In this document: positions 45,416-53,863 of the stretch, one piece after another
How the letters are laid out: the number at the start of each line of letters is the position of its first letter
How positions within the stretch are numbered: position 1 is the first letter of the stretch
NCBI RefSeq assembly: GCF_024172095.1
Contig: NZ_JAMZDX010000001.1
Coordinates: 936,001 to 1,000,000 of the forward strand
Direction: 5' to 3'
DNA: 64,000 nt
DNA from: Kitasatospora cinereorecta
GTDB lineage: Bacteria > Actinomycetota > Actinomycetes > Streptomycetales > Streptomycetaceae
Program-made: the position numbers and the translations under genes
The notes under the pieces: generated by a model
The model's database searches: none
Seen by the model: only the letters and a program-made list of their open reading frames with translations
Told to the model about the DNA's origin: nothing

Positions 45416-45787
45416 ATGACTGTCTCGACCGATGACCACCGCGCTCCGTACGTCCAGGTCGCTGACGCGCTCCGGGACGAGATCCAGTCCGGCAAGCTCA
45501 AGCCGGGCCAGAAGCTTCCGTCCGCGCGACAGTTGGCCGACCGCTTCCAAGTGGCGGTGATGACCGCCTCGAACGGCGTCAGGGTTCTGCGCGAGGAGGG
45601 CCTCGTGTCCTCGACCCAGGGGCGCGGCACGTTCGTGCGGCGCGCTGACGACCCGACACCTGTCGCTCCGACCCCGGCAGCGCCCGGGGTGCTCGTGGAA
45701 CGAGTCGGGGTGCTCGAAGCTGAGGTGAAGCAGCTGACCGAGCGGCTTGCCGCCATGGAGACCCTGCTGCTGGAGCGGGATAGGTGA
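45416..45787 (+). CDS. GntR-family transcriptional regulator (KorSA-like)
   Basis: A 123-aa protein from ATG 45416. The N-terminal winged helix is complete: YVQVADALRDEIQSGKLKPG, KLPSARQLADRFQVAVMTAS and EGLVSSTQGRGTFVRR. The short C-terminus (VLVERVGVLEAEVKQLTERL) is a coiled coil rather than a ligand domain. Such small GntR proteins (for example KorSA of pSAM2) keep integrative elements quiet. The operators at 45332-45386 lie immediately upstream. Confidence 0.88.
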   Translation: MTVSTDDHRAPYVQVADALRDEIQSGKLKPGQKLPSARQLADRFQVAVMTASNGVRVLREEGLVSSTQGRGTFVRRADDPTPVAPTPAAPGVLVERVGVLEAEVKQLTERLAAMETLLLERDR

Positions 45788-45961
45788 CCCGCAGGCTGCT
45801 GATGCACTGTCAGGCTGAGGTTGTTCGTCATGGCCGCTGATCGCCCCTTCGTCCGGTAGGTTCCCGTCCTGGCGCAGTAAGCAAATCGCAGCTCAGGGTT
45901 ATGACTACAGGCTGAGCGGCGGTCAATCACAACTCACTCACAGGCACAGGCGGGGGACGAG

Positions 45962-47473
45962 ATGCCAAGCGAGCCACAGCCAGCAGAGCCATTCATCGCG
46001 GAGCTGAAGCGCTGGCGGGATGTGAGGGGCCTCTCCCAGTCCGCTCTGGCCAAGGCCGTCGGGTACACGCCGTCGTACGTCTCGAAGGTGGAGAGCGGCC
46101 AGCAGCGCCCGTCCAAGTCGTTCGCGGAGCAGTCCGACCGAGTGCTTCACGCCGGCGGGGCGCTCCGGCGGGCGCTTGCTGAGGCCGAAGCGCAAGCACG
46201 CCCAGAGCCGCTGGCGCATCAGGTGGCAGCTGAGGTGCCGGCCGGGGAAGCGCAGCCAGCGAGCGTGATCGTGCAGCACGACGATGCGGAGCTGTACTAC
46301 GACGGCCGCACCTACCGAGCGACCCAGCGTCGGCAGCTCTACAACGCGAGCCCTGACCCGATCACCCGGTACCTGATCCGGATCTCTGTCGACCGCTATC
46401 CCGGCAATCCGGAGCGCTCCAACCGGCTCTACCGTGAGAATCCGCTGACGTGGGAAGAGATAGACCTGAGCGCCAGCGTGGGCAGCGAGCCAGTCGGCTG
46501 GCGGGTGCAGCACGACCGGGACGCTTTCAAGGAACTGTGGCTCCTCTTCGAGAACGACTACGGGCGCTACCCGCTCTACCCGGGCGAAACGACCTGGATC
46601 GAGTACTCGTACACGGTCGGGGAGGACAAGTGGGGCACCTGGTTCCAGCGGGCGGTCCGGCTCCCTACCGACCGACTGAGTGTCCGGCTGAACTTCCCTG
46701 CTGACCTCGACCCGGCCGTCTGGGGCACCGAAACCACGATGACCGCCGCAGCTTTTCCGTTCCGGACCGCGATCCATCGGGACGACGCCGAGGGCCGGAG
46801 GATCTACTCCTGGACCACCGACGACCCGCCGCTGCACGCCAGGTACCGGCTGGAGTGGAAGTTCCGCGCACGTCCTGACCACGAGGAGACCAGGCAGCCC
46901 ATGCCCGCGACCACCGCCAGCGAGAAGATGCGATCCATCGGCGTCGTCCAGGCCGGAGACCCGATCCTGACCAACAAGGCCCGACCGTTCGACCTACCGG
47001 CCGAGGCCGAAGACGTGCGGCGGGTCGTGGCCGAGCTGAACGCGGCGGCCGAGCGAGCTGCGGGCATTCACGTCTTCAGCAAGGGGATGGGTGTGGCGGC
47101 GCCGCAACTTGGGATCGACCGGGCTGCCGCCATCGTGCGTACGGCGGAAGCCGAGACCATCACGCTGCTGAATCCTCGGGTTATCGAGGAGTCTGCCGAG
47201 GCGGACGAGCAATACGAGGGCTGCTGGAGCTTCTTCGACGTGCGAGGTGTGGTCCCCCGGCCGCGCAGCATCACGGTGGAGCACCAGACCATCGAGGGCC
47301 GGCGGCTGATCACCATTTTCGAGGATGCTGTCGCGCGCCTGGTGGCTCATGAGATCGACCACCTTGAAGGCGTGCTGTACACGGCACGGATGAGGCCCGG
47401 AGTGCAGCCCATTCCTGTCTCGGAGTATCGCGGCACAGGCCGGAACTGGAGCTACGAGCCTGATCCGTCTTAG
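45962..47473 (+). CDS. HTH-XRE / beta-rich domain / peptide deformylase fusion
   Basis: A single 503-aa frame. Residues 12-65 are an XRE helix-turn-helix (LKRWRDVRGLSQSALAKAVG, YVSKVESGQQRPS). Residues about 100-305 form a beta-strand-rich domain with many Trp and Tyr, which I cannot assign. Residues about 320-480 are a peptide deformylase with all three motifs: GMGVAAPQ (375-382), EGCWS (419-423; normally EGCLS) and HEIDH (463-467). The metal ligands C421, H463, H467 and the catalytic E464 are present. Housekeeping deformylases are about 170-220 aa without extra domains. ATG 45962 follows GGGGGACGAG. Upstream 45788-45961 is non-coding. It may sense or act on formylated peptides and regulate its neighbours. 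Confidence 0.85.
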   Translation: MPSEPQPAEPFIAELKRWRDVRGLSQSALAKAVGYTPSYVSKVESGQQRPSKSFAEQSDRVLHAGGALRRALAEAEAQARPEPLAHQVAAEVPAGEAQPASVIVQHDDAELYYDGRTYRATQRRQLYNASPDPITRYLIRISVDRYPGNPERSNRLYRENPLTWEEIDLSASVGSEPVGWRVQHDRDAFKELWLLFENDYGRYPLYPGETTWIEYSYTVGEDKWGTWFQRAVRLPTDRLSVRLNFPADLDPAVWGTETTMTAAAFPFRTAIHRDDAEGRRIYSWTTDDPPLHARYRLEWKFRARPDHEETRQPMPATTASEKMRSIGVVQAGDPILTNKARPFDLPAEAEDVRRVVAELNAAAERAAGIHVFSKGMGVAAPQLGIDRAAAIVRTAEAETITLLNPRVIEESAEADEQYEGCWSFFDVRGVVPRPRSITVEHQTIEGRRLITIFEDAVARLVAHEIDHLEGVLYTARMRPGVQPIPVSEYRGTGRNWSYEPDPS

Positions 47474-47534
47474 GGATAGGCCGGTTACTGCACTCTGTCT
47501 CAGTAAATGACGCGGGGAATTTGGAGGGGAATCA

Positions 47535-48332
47535 ATGCAGAAGCGGCCACTTCTTGATATTCCAGACAGTGTCACTCGGTCGGCGGCTGATTTCTATGAG
47601 CAGCATTTGGCGATCATGCTGCAGTACAGTATCGGTGAGATGATCATCGGCAGCCATGAGAGGTTTGTGGTTTCCGCAGGAAAGGCTCTTGCGACGGATG
47701 GAATGTCTCCCGCAGAGGTTTTTCCGGAAGCATTTGCCGAACTGGAGGCGCTAAAGGGCTACATTGAGGAAACCAGGCCTTCGAGACTTGAGGTGGCGCT
47801 GTCAAGAACCGTCGAAAACTTCCTGTCGTATGTGTCTGACATTCTCACCGAAGCAATCATTGCTCGACCGGATCTGCTGAGGACCCAGGAGCAGGTGACC
47901 CTCGAAGAAGTCCTCAATCATCAGTCCATCGAGGACTTTGTGCGGTGGGCCGCAGAGCGGCGTGTGAGCCAACTGTCATTCAAGGGGCTCGACGAAATCG
48001 CGTCCTACGTAGAGAAGCGCTTGGGCATGAAGCTCCAGTCCTCGGATGGCGACTGGGACACTTTGACCCAATCAATTGCCGTAAGGAACATCATTGTTCA
48101 TCGACGTTCGATCGCCGATGAGCGGTTCCTATGGGCAATGAAGGGTGAGACTGAAGTGAAGCTTGGGGAGAAGTTTCAGGTGCCCCGGGAAGCGCTCGCG
48201 CAAACGATGAAATGTGCGATGAAGATTGTCCGAGGATTCGATGCGCGCGTAGCTGAAAAGTTTGACATCTTGCTGTTGAGTTCCGCAGATCAGGAATGGT
48301 ATGAGAAAGTTGGTGGGGCAGCGGGAGATTGA
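47535..48332 (+). CDS. HEPN-like protein with R-x4-H motif (265 aa)
   Basis: ATG 47535 follows GGAGGGG. The protein is all helical by eye. [15 protein letters not shown] (residues 184-198) gives R184-x4-H189, the catalytic pattern of HEPN ribonucleases, in the position before a final helical pair that is usual for RiboL-PSP/MAE-type HEPN proteins. Codon use differs from its neighbours: many A/T-ending codons and Lys AAG/Glu GAA, with lower GC than any other gene here. It lies 61 nt after the deformylase fusion and probably shares its transcript. An RNase toxin or defence effector is the leading guess. Confidence 0.65.
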   Translation: MQKRPLLDIPDSVTRSAADFYEQHLAIMLQYSIGEMIIGSHERFVVSAGKALATDGMSPAEVFPEAFAELEALKGYIEETRPSRLEVALSRTVENFLSYVSDILTEAIIARPDLLRTQEQVTLEEVLNHQSIEDFVRWAAERRVSQLSFKGLDEIASYVEKRLGMKLQSSDGDWDTLTQSIAVRNIIVHRRSIADERFLWAMKGETEVKLGEKFQVPREALAQTMKCAMKIVRGFDARVAEKFDILLLSSADQEWYEKVGGAAGD

Positions 48333-48470
48333 GCGGGCGATTCGAGTCGACCTCGGGGCTCGGTGGTGAGCCTCCGGGGCCGTCTGTGGGCCGTGCGAGA
48401 GTGGCCACCGATGACAGACAGCGGCCGGTGTTGGACCCTCCGCCCCTTGTGAGGCGGGGGACAGTCATGT

Positions 48471-48512
48471 GGATCTGCGACACTGGTTGGACCATGCCTA
48501 AGCCCGGAGAAC
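48471..48512 (+). other. attR: 42-bp direct repeat at the rlmN 5' end
   Basis: Right copy of the 42-bp repeat. It holds the rlmN ATG (48494) and restores the native coding sequence. The element DNA just outside contributes ATG 48467 in frame with rlmN, preceded by a G-rich run (48451-48460). Confidence 0.93.
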
Positions 48513-49594
48513 TGACCTTTGTCGCGCCGCGCGGCGCCAAGCCCCCGCGACACCTCGCCGACCTCAGCCCTTCCGAGCGCAAGGAGGCCGTCGCCGAGCT
48601 GGGCGAGCAGCCGTTCCGCGCCAAGCAGCTGTCCAACCACTACTTCGGCCGGATGTCGAACGACCCGGCGAGCTGGACGGACATCCCTGCGAAGAGCCGC
48701 GAGAAGCTGACCGAGTCGCTGCTGCCGGACCTGATGTCGGTGGTGCGGCACGTGTCGTGCGACGACGACGCGACCCGCAAGACGCTGTGGAAGCTGTTCG
48801 ACGGCACGCTCGTCGAGTCGGTGCTGATGCGGTACCCGGACCGGGTCACGATGTGCATCAGCTCGCAGGCCGGCTGCGGCATGAACTGCCCGTTCTGTGC
48901 GACCGGCCAGGCCGGGCTGACCCGCAACCTGTCGACGGCGGAGATCGTCGAGCAGATCGCGGCCGGCATGCGCGACCTGAAGAGCGGTGCGGTGCAGGGC
49001 GGCGAGGCGCGGCTGTCGAACGTGGTCTTCATGGGCATGGGCGAGCCGCTCGCCAACTACAACCGGGTACTGGCCTCGATCCGGCGGCTGACCGACCCGG
49101 CGCCGGACGGATTCGGGCTGTCGCAGCGCGGCATCACGGTGTCGACGGTCGGCCTGGTGCCGGCGATGCACCGGTTCGCAGACGAGGGCCTGAGCTGCCG
49201 GCTGGCGCTGTCGCTGCACGCGCCGGACGACGAGCTGCGGGACGAGCTGGTGCCGGTCAACACCCGGTGGAAGGTCGCCGAGGTGCTGGACGCCGCGTGG
49301 AACTACGCGGAGAAGTCCGGCCGGCGGATCTCGATCGAGTACGCGCTGATCAAGGACATCAACGACCAGGCGTGGCGGGCCGACCTGCTCGGGCGGCTGA
49401 TCAAGAACCACCGGGTGCACGTGAACCTGATCCCGTTGAACCCGACCCCGGGTTCGAAGTGGACCGCCTCCCGGCCGGAGGACGAGCGGGAGTTCGTGCG
49501 GCGGCTCCAGGCGCACGGTGTGCCGACGACGGTGCGGGACACCCGGGGGCAGGAGATCGACGGGGCGTGCGGTCAGCTGGCCGCAGCGGGCTGA
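48494..49594 (+). CDS. rlmN: 23S rRNA/tRNA adenine-C2 methyltransferase RlmN
   Basis: A 366-aa radical-SAM enzyme with C-x3-C-x2-C in [16 protein letters not shown] (about residues 128-142), the GMGEPLANY motif, and the conserved C-terminal Cys (DGACGQL). It methylates A2503 of 23S rRNA and A37 of some tRNAs. ATG 48494 is the native start. Because of the insertion, an in-frame ATG at 48467 could add nine residues (MWICDTGWT). Its native upstream region remains at attL, so expression now depends on element sequence. Confidence 0.96.
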   Translation: MPKPGELTFVAPRGAKPPRHLADLSPSERKEAVAELGEQPFRAKQLSNHYFGRMSNDPASWTDIPAKSREKLTESLLPDLMSVVRHVSCDDDATRKTLWKLFDGTLVESVLMRYPDRVTMCISSQAGCGMNCPFCATGQAGLTRNLSTAEIVEQIAAGMRDLKSGAVQGGEARLSNVVFMGMGEPLANYNRVLASIRRLTDPAPDGFGLSQRGITVSTVGLVPAMHRFADEGLSCRLALSLHAPDDELRDELVPVNTRWKVAEVLDAAWNYAEKSGRRISIEYALIKDINDQAWRADLLGRLIKNHRVHVNLIPLNPTPGSKWTASRPEDEREFVRRLQAHGVPTTVRDTRGQEIDGACGQLAAAG

Positions 49595-49606
49595 GCAGCT
49601 ACCGAC

Positions 49607-49644
49607 AGGGGCGCGTAGGGGTACCCGTACCCCCACGCGCCCCT
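49607..49644. terminator. Bidirectional terminator between rlmN and the ABC permease
   Basis: AGGGGCGCGTAGGGGTAC (49607-49624) pairs with 49627-49644 at 17 of 18 positions, loop of two. It lies between convergent genes and resembles the AGGGGCGCG repeat family at 5566 and 55322. Confidence 0.88.
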
Positions 49645-49652
49645 TCTGCAAT

Positions 49653-50801
49653 CTAGGTCAGCGCGGCCGTGGCCAGGACGGCGGTCAGGCCGCCGGTCAG
49701 CAGCAGGACCGTGCCGGCGGCGACCGTACGCAGGGCGACCGCGCCGGCCAGCAGGCCGGGCGGGGTGCCGAGGCGGAGCAGGCCGTCGGTGACGGGGCCG
49801 CGGGCGGCGCGGAGTTCGAGCAGCCGGGCGGTGACGGCGGCGGTGGCGCAGCCGACGATGAGGATGCCCTCGATCACGGGGAGCGGCTCGGCGGTGCCGG
49901 AGGGGCTGGTCCAGTGGCGGGCGGCGGTGAGGACCAGCGCCAGCGCGAGGGCCAGGACGGCGAGCGGGGTGCCGAGGCCGCGGGCCTGGGCGGTGAGGCC
50001 GCGGCCGGCCAGCAGGCGGAGCGGGGCGGGGCGGCCGAGGGCGAGCAGCCGGCCGGCGAGGGCGAGCAGCGGTGCGGTGAGCAGCGCGATGCCGAGCGCG
50101 GTGAACGACCAGCCGATCAGGACGGCGGTGCCGGTGGCGCCGAGCCCTGCGGGCAGGTCGATCGGGCGGCCGTCCTGGGCGGCGCCGGGGCGCAGCCCGT
50201 ACAGCTCGAGGGCGAGGCCGATGAGGGTGAGGCCGATCGGCAGGGCGAGGCGCAGCGGGGCGAAGGCGGTGGGGTCGGGTTCGCCGGTGCGGCCGGGGAG
50301 GGTGTCGGGGAAGCGGACGGCGCCGGCGGCGGCGGTTCCGGCGACGAGCGGCAGCAGGGCGAGCAGGGTGACCGGGGCGGCGGCGGGCAGCGGGATGCCC
50401 ATGCCGAGGTCGGCGGCGAGCGAGGGTCCGGCGATGTCGTTGCGCAGGACCAGGAAGAGCAGCAGGGTGGCGGCGCCGCCGAGGGCGCAGGCGAGCGCGA
50501 TCTCGCCGGCGATGAGCAGCCGGATGCGGACGGGGCCGGCGCCGGCGGCGGTGAGGCCGGCGATGCGTTCGGGCCGCTGGGCGGGCAGGGCGCGGGCGGC
50601 GGTCGCGGCGAACCAGGCGACGGCGGCGAGCGGGGGCAGGCACCACAGCAGCCGGGGGAACGACGCGCCGGCGGGGTCGCTGAGCGCGCGGCCGACGGAG
50701 CGGAGCAGGAAGGCGGCGACCACGGCGGCGGCGCCGGTGGTGAGCAGCCATCGGCCGAGGTCGAGGCCGCGGTAGCCGCGGGCGAGTCGGAGGTAGTACA
50801 C
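49653..50801 (-). CDS. ABC transporter permease, FtsX-like
   Basis: A protein of 382 aa from GTG 50801 (VYYLRLARGYRGLDLGRW), preceded by GAGAGGGG. About eight to ten hydrophobic segments rich in Ala, Leu and Val; the last frame residues are AVLATAALT. The overall plan (membrane segments at both ends and a long hydrophobic middle) fits an FtsX/MacB-type or two-component ABC permease, but I see no large extracellular domain. The ATPase gene ends 12 nt upstream, so the two form one unit. Substrate unknown. Confidence 0.75.
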   Translation of the reverse strand: MYYLRLARGYRGLDLGRWLLTTGAAAVVAAFLLRSVGRALSDPAGASFPRLLWCLPPLAAVAWFAATAARALPAQRPERIAGLTAAGAGPVRIRLLIAGEIALACALGGAATLLLFLVLRNDIAGPSLAADLGMGIPLPAAAPVTLLALLPLVAGTAAAGAVRFPDTLPGRTGEPDPTAFAPLRLALPIGLTLIGLALELYGLRPGAAQDGRPIDLPAGLGATGTAVLIGWSFTALGIALLTAPLLALAGRLLALGRPAPLRLLAGRGLTAQARGLGTPLAVLALALALVLTAARHWTSPSGTAEPLPVIEGILIVGCATAAVTARLLELRAARGPVTDGLLRLGTPPGLLAGAVALRTVAAGTVLLLTGGLTAVLATAALT

Positions 50802-50812
50802 CGTCGCCCCTC

Positions 50813-51532
50813 TCAGCGCCCGGCCGTGGCGGCGGGGACGGCGGTGGGGCTCAGGCGGCCGTCGACCAGCGAGACGGTGCGGTCCGCGTAGCGGGCGAGC
50901 TCGGGGTCGTGGGTGGCGAGCACCAGGGTCAGCTGGTGCGAGCGGGCGGCGCTCGCGAGTATCCGCAGCACCTGGTCCTGTGCTTCGCGGTGGAGCGGGG
51001 CGGTGGGGTCGTCGGCGAAGACCACGGGGGGCATCGGGGCGAGCGCGCGGGCGACGGCGATCCGCTGGCGCTGACTCTGCACCAGTTCGGTGGGGCGCTG
51101 CCGGGCGCAGTCGGCGACGTCGAGGCGCTCCAGCCATTCGCCGGCGGCGGTGTACGCGGCCTTGTGGCCGGCGCCGGCGAGGAGCAGGGGCAGGGCGACG
51201 TTCTCGCGGGCCGTCAGTTCCGGTACCAGGTGCGGCTCGGAGCCGACGAAGCCGAAGCGTTCGCGGCGCAGCTTCTCGCGGCCGGCCCGGGTGAGGGTGT
51301 GGACGGGGGAGCTGTTGAACCAGACCTCGCCCTCGTCGACCGGCAGCAGGGCGGAGAGGCAGCCGAGCAGCGTGGACTTGCCGGAGCCGCGGGGACCGGT
51401 GATCGCCAGCATCTCGCCCTCGCGGACGCCGAGCGAGACCCCGCGCAGGGCGGGAGTGCCGTGGTGGGACTTGACGATCCCGCGGGCCCAGAGCACGTCG
51501 TTGTCGGGCGGGGCCGCTGACATGTGATCCAT
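50813..51532 (-). CDS. ABC transporter ATP-binding protein with degenerate motifs
   Basis: A protein of 239 aa. Walker A GPRGSGKSTLLG (about residues 46-57) is intact and the overall sequence is of the LolD/MacB type. The signature motif is abnormal: LVQSQRQRIAVARAL in place of LSGGQ. Walker B reads VVFADDPTAPL, with Asp where the catalytic Glu normally stands, and LD of the D-loop is absent. The His switch is present (LATHDPEL). It may hydrolyse ATP poorly or pair asymmetrically. Co-transcribed with the permease. Confidence 0.85.
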   Translation of the reverse strand: MDHMSAAPPDNDVLWARGIVKSHHGTPALRGVSLGVREGEMLAITGPRGSGKSTLLGCLSALLPVDEGEVWFNSSPVHTLTRAGREKLRRERFGFVGSEPHLVPELTARENVALPLLLAGAGHKAAYTAAGEWLERLDVADCARQRPTELVQSQRQRIAVARALAPMPPVVFADDPTAPLHREAQDQVLRILASAARSHQLTLVLATHDPELARYADRTVSLVDGRLSPTAVPAATAGR

Positions 51533-51670
51533 CCAGGTGCCGACGGGGATATGACAGTCGTCAGATTAGAACGATCAGGTCGCGCCGCGGTTGCGGCGCA
51601 CGGGTCCGATCGGGGGCAATACGGTGCAAAAGCGGCGTGTTGATCTCGGAAATACGCCGCGGGTACGCCG

Positions 51671-51704
51671 AAGGGCGGTCCCGGAGACACTCGGGACCGC
51701 CCTT
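51671..51704 (-). terminator. Terminator of the lrp-aminotransferase transcript
   Basis: Perfect 13-bp stem, AAGGGCGGTCCCG (51671-51683) with 51692-51704, loop of 8. It lies 30 nt beyond the stop codon of the leftward aminotransferase gene. Confidence 0.88.
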
Positions 51705-51733
51705 CGGCGGAGGGTGGGGTGAGGATCAGGTGA

Positions 51734-53128
51734 TCAGAGCTTCGCCCACGCGTCGGTGAGGCTGGTCCGCAGGATCTGCTCGATCTCGTCGAAGGTCGAC
51801 TGGTCGGAGATCAGCGGCGGCGCCAGCTGGACGACCGGGTCGCCACGGTCGTCGGCGCGGCAGTACAGGCCGTTGTCGAAGAGCGCCTTCGAGAGGAAGC
51901 CGTAGAGCACGCGCTCGGTCTCGTCGTCGTTGAAGGTCTCCTTGGTGACCTTGTCCTTGACGAGCTCGATGCCGTAGAAGTACCCGTTGCCGCGGACGTC
52001 GCCGACGATCGGCAGGTCGCGCAGCTTGCTCAGGGTGCCCAGGAAGGCCGACTCGTTGTCGAGCACGTGCTTGTTGAGGCCCTCGCGCTCGAAGATGTCG
52101 AGGTTGGCCAGCGCCACCGCCGAGGAGACCGGGTGGCCCGCGAAGGTGTAGCCGTGCAGGAAGGTGTTGTCGCCCTTGTAGAACGGCTCGGCGATGCGGT
52201 CCGAGATGATCGTGGCGCCGATCGGGGAGTAGCCCGAGGTCATGCCCTTGGCGCAGGTGATCATGTCCGGTACGTAGCCGAACTTGTCGGCGCCGAACAT
52301 GGTGCCGAGGCGGCCGAAGGCGCAGATGACCTCGTCCGAGACCAGCAGCACGTCGTGGCGGTCGCAGATCTCGCGCAGGCGCTGGAAGTACCCGGGCGGC
52401 GGCGGGAAGCAGCCACCGGCGTTCTGCACCGGCTCGACGAAGACGGCGGCGACGGTCTCGGGGCCCTCGAAGAGGATCGCCTCCTCGACCTGGTCGGCGC
52501 ACCAGCGGCCGTACGCCTCGGGGTCGACGGTGCCGTCGGGGCCCTCGAGGTAGTGCGGGGCGCGGTAGATGTTGGTGTTCGGCGCCTTGTGGGTGCCCGG
52601 CACCAGCGGCTCGAACGGGGCCTTCAGGCCCGGCAGGCCGGTGATGGACAGGGCGCCCTGCGGGGTGCCGTGGTAGGCGATGGCGCGCGAGATGACCTTG
52701 TACTTGGTCGGCTTGCCGATCAGCTTGAAGTACTGCTTGGCCAGCTTCCAGGCGGTCTCGACGGCCTCGCCGCCACCGGTGGAGAAGAAGACCTTGTTCA
52801 GGTCGCCCGGGGCGTAGTTGGCCAGGCGCTCGGCCAGCTCGACGGCCTTGGGGTGGGCGTAGCTCCAGATCGGGAAGAAGGCCAGCTCCTTCGCCTGCTT
52901 GGCGGCCACCTCGGCCAGCTCGACCCGGCCGTGGCCCGCCTGGACCACGAACAGGCCGGCCAGGCCGTCGATGTACTTGCGGCCCTTGTCGTCCCAGATG
53001 TAGGTGCCCTCACCGCGCACGATGGTGGGGACAGGGGAGTTCTCGTACGACGACATGCGGGTGAAGTGCATCCACAGGTGGTCGTAGGCCTTCTTGGAAA
53101 GGTCCTTCTGCGCCGGCTCGGCTGTCAT
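51734..53128 (-). CDS. Class III pyridoxal-phosphate aminotransferase (polyamine/GABA type)
   Basis: A protein of 464 aa from ATG 53128. PLP-enzyme features: GGGEAVETAWKLAKQY (cofactor phosphate), AYHGTPQGALSITG, the Asp in LLVSDEVICAFGRLG and the Schiff-base Lys in ITCAKGMTSGYSPIG. It resembles omega-amino acid:pyruvate/putrescine-type aminotransferases and the polyamine aminotransferase of the same Streptomyces locus. Its ATG overlaps the lrp stop (ATGA), so expression is coupled to the regulator. Transcribed away from the aldehyde dehydrogenase at 53864, its likely next enzyme. Confidence 0.9.
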   Translation of the reverse strand: MTAEPAQKDLSKKAYDHLWMHFTRMSSYENSPVPTIVRGEGTYIWDDKGRKYIDGLAGLFVVQAGHGRVELAEVAAKQAKELAFFPIWSYAHPKAVELAERLANYAPGDLNKVFFSTGGGEAVETAWKLAKQYFKLIGKPTKYKVISRAIAYHGTPQGALSITGLPGLKAPFEPLVPGTHKAPNTNIYRAPHYLEGPDGTVDPEAYGRWCADQVEEAILFEGPETVAAVFVEPVQNAGGCFPPPPGYFQRLREICDRHDVLLVSDEVICAFGRLGTMFGADKFGYVPDMITCAKGMTSGYSPIGATIISDRIAEPFYKGDNTFLHGYTFAGHPVSSAVALANLDIFEREGLNKHVLDNESAFLGTLSKLRDLPIVGDVRGNGYFYGIELVKDKVTKETFNDDETERVLYGFLSKALFDNGLYCRADDRGDPVVQLAPPLISDQSTFDEIEQILRTSLTDAWAKL

Positions 53129-53598
53129 CGGGTGCCCCAGGTGTAGGTCTGTTTCCGGAGCTTCAGATAAACGAAGCTCTCGGTGCTCCGCACGCCGGGA
53201 AGCGCGCGGATGCGCTTGTTGATCATTTCGAGCAGGTGCTCGTCGTCCTCGCACACCAGCTCGGCCAGCAGGTCGAACGAGCCCGCGGTGCAGACGACGT
53301 AGTCGACCTCGTCAAAGGCGGCCAGTGCGTCGGCGACGGGCTCCACGTCGCCTTCGACCTTGATCCCCACCATCGCCTGACGGGTGAATCCGACGGTGAG
53401 GGGATCGGTCACGGCGACGATCTGCATCACGCCCTGGTCGAGCAGCTTCTGGACCCGCTGCCGCACGGCCGCCTCGGACAGGCCGACGGCCTTGCCGATG
53501 GCGGCGTACGGGCGGCGCCCGTCCTCCTGGAGCTGCTCGATGATCGCCTTGGAGGCGGCGTCGAGGGGAACGCTGGCGTTCCGGTCGCGGTTGGCCAC
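53125..53598 (-). CDS. Lrp/AsnC-family transcriptional regulator (EpuRI-like)
   Basis: A protein of 157 aa from GTG 53598 (VANRDRNASVPLDAASKAII). The N-terminal HTH (YAAIGKAVGLSEAAVRQRVQ) is followed by a RAM ligand-binding domain (AMVGIKVEGDVEPVADAL ... CTAGSFDLLAELVCEDDEHL). The locus (aminotransferase - lrp - divergent aldehyde dehydrogenase) matches the polyamine-utilisation region of Streptomyces coelicolor, where the orthologue is EpuRI as I recall. Likely regulates the divergent promoters in 53599-53863. Confidence 0.88.
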   Translation of the reverse strand: MANRDRNASVPLDAASKAIIEQLQEDGRRPYAAIGKAVGLSEAAVRQRVQKLLDQGVMQIVAVTDPLTVGFTRQAMVGIKVEGDVEPVADALAAFDEVDYVVCTAGSFDLLAELVCEDDEHLLEMINKRIRALPGVRSTESFVYLKLRKQTYTWGTR

Positions 53599-53863
53599 GT
53601 CGCCACTGTGCCTGATCGACCCTCGATGCGCAACCCGATCTGCTGCTGATTTCGTCGCGGATGGGAAGAACGGGTGCGGATTGCGTCGTGTTGCCAGAGA
53701 ACCCCTGCCGATTACCGCAGTGGTCGCGATACTCTGGCGAGGTACACGCGCAGGCGTGCACACACCCGAACGTGGCGCGTGGCTGACATGCCCCGGCCAC
53801 CCGGTGCCGAGGTACCCTGGCGCCGGATCTGCAACGCCGCAGGCCCAGACCGAGGAGAGACCC

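Larger units (their letters stand above)
39617..48512. mobile_element. Integrative element of about 8.9 kb inserted at the 5' end of rlmN
   Basis: Bounded by perfect 42-bp direct repeats (39617-39658 and 48471-48512) that contain the first codons of rlmN. Contents from left: int and xis (leftward), iteron and palindrome region, DUF3987 ATPase and partner gene (leftward), a 142-aa ORF (leftward), GntR regulator, XRE-deformylase fusion, HEPN-like protein (rightward). There is no FtsK/Tra, relaxase, capsid, portal or terminase gene. It is therefore neither a complete AICE nor a prophage; a satellite, mobilised or decayed element is more likely. Base composition drops toward the right end. Confidence 0.92.

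Noticed and set aside
45962..47473. Housekeeping peptide deformylase (def)
   Set aside because: The 300-residue HTH and beta-rich N-terminus, EGCWS variant and location on a mobile element make this a specialised protein.
39617..48512. Complete AICE (pSAM2-like) or prophage
   Set aside because: No FtsK-type Tra, Spd, Pra, relaxase, capsid, portal, terminase or lysis gene is visible in any frame.
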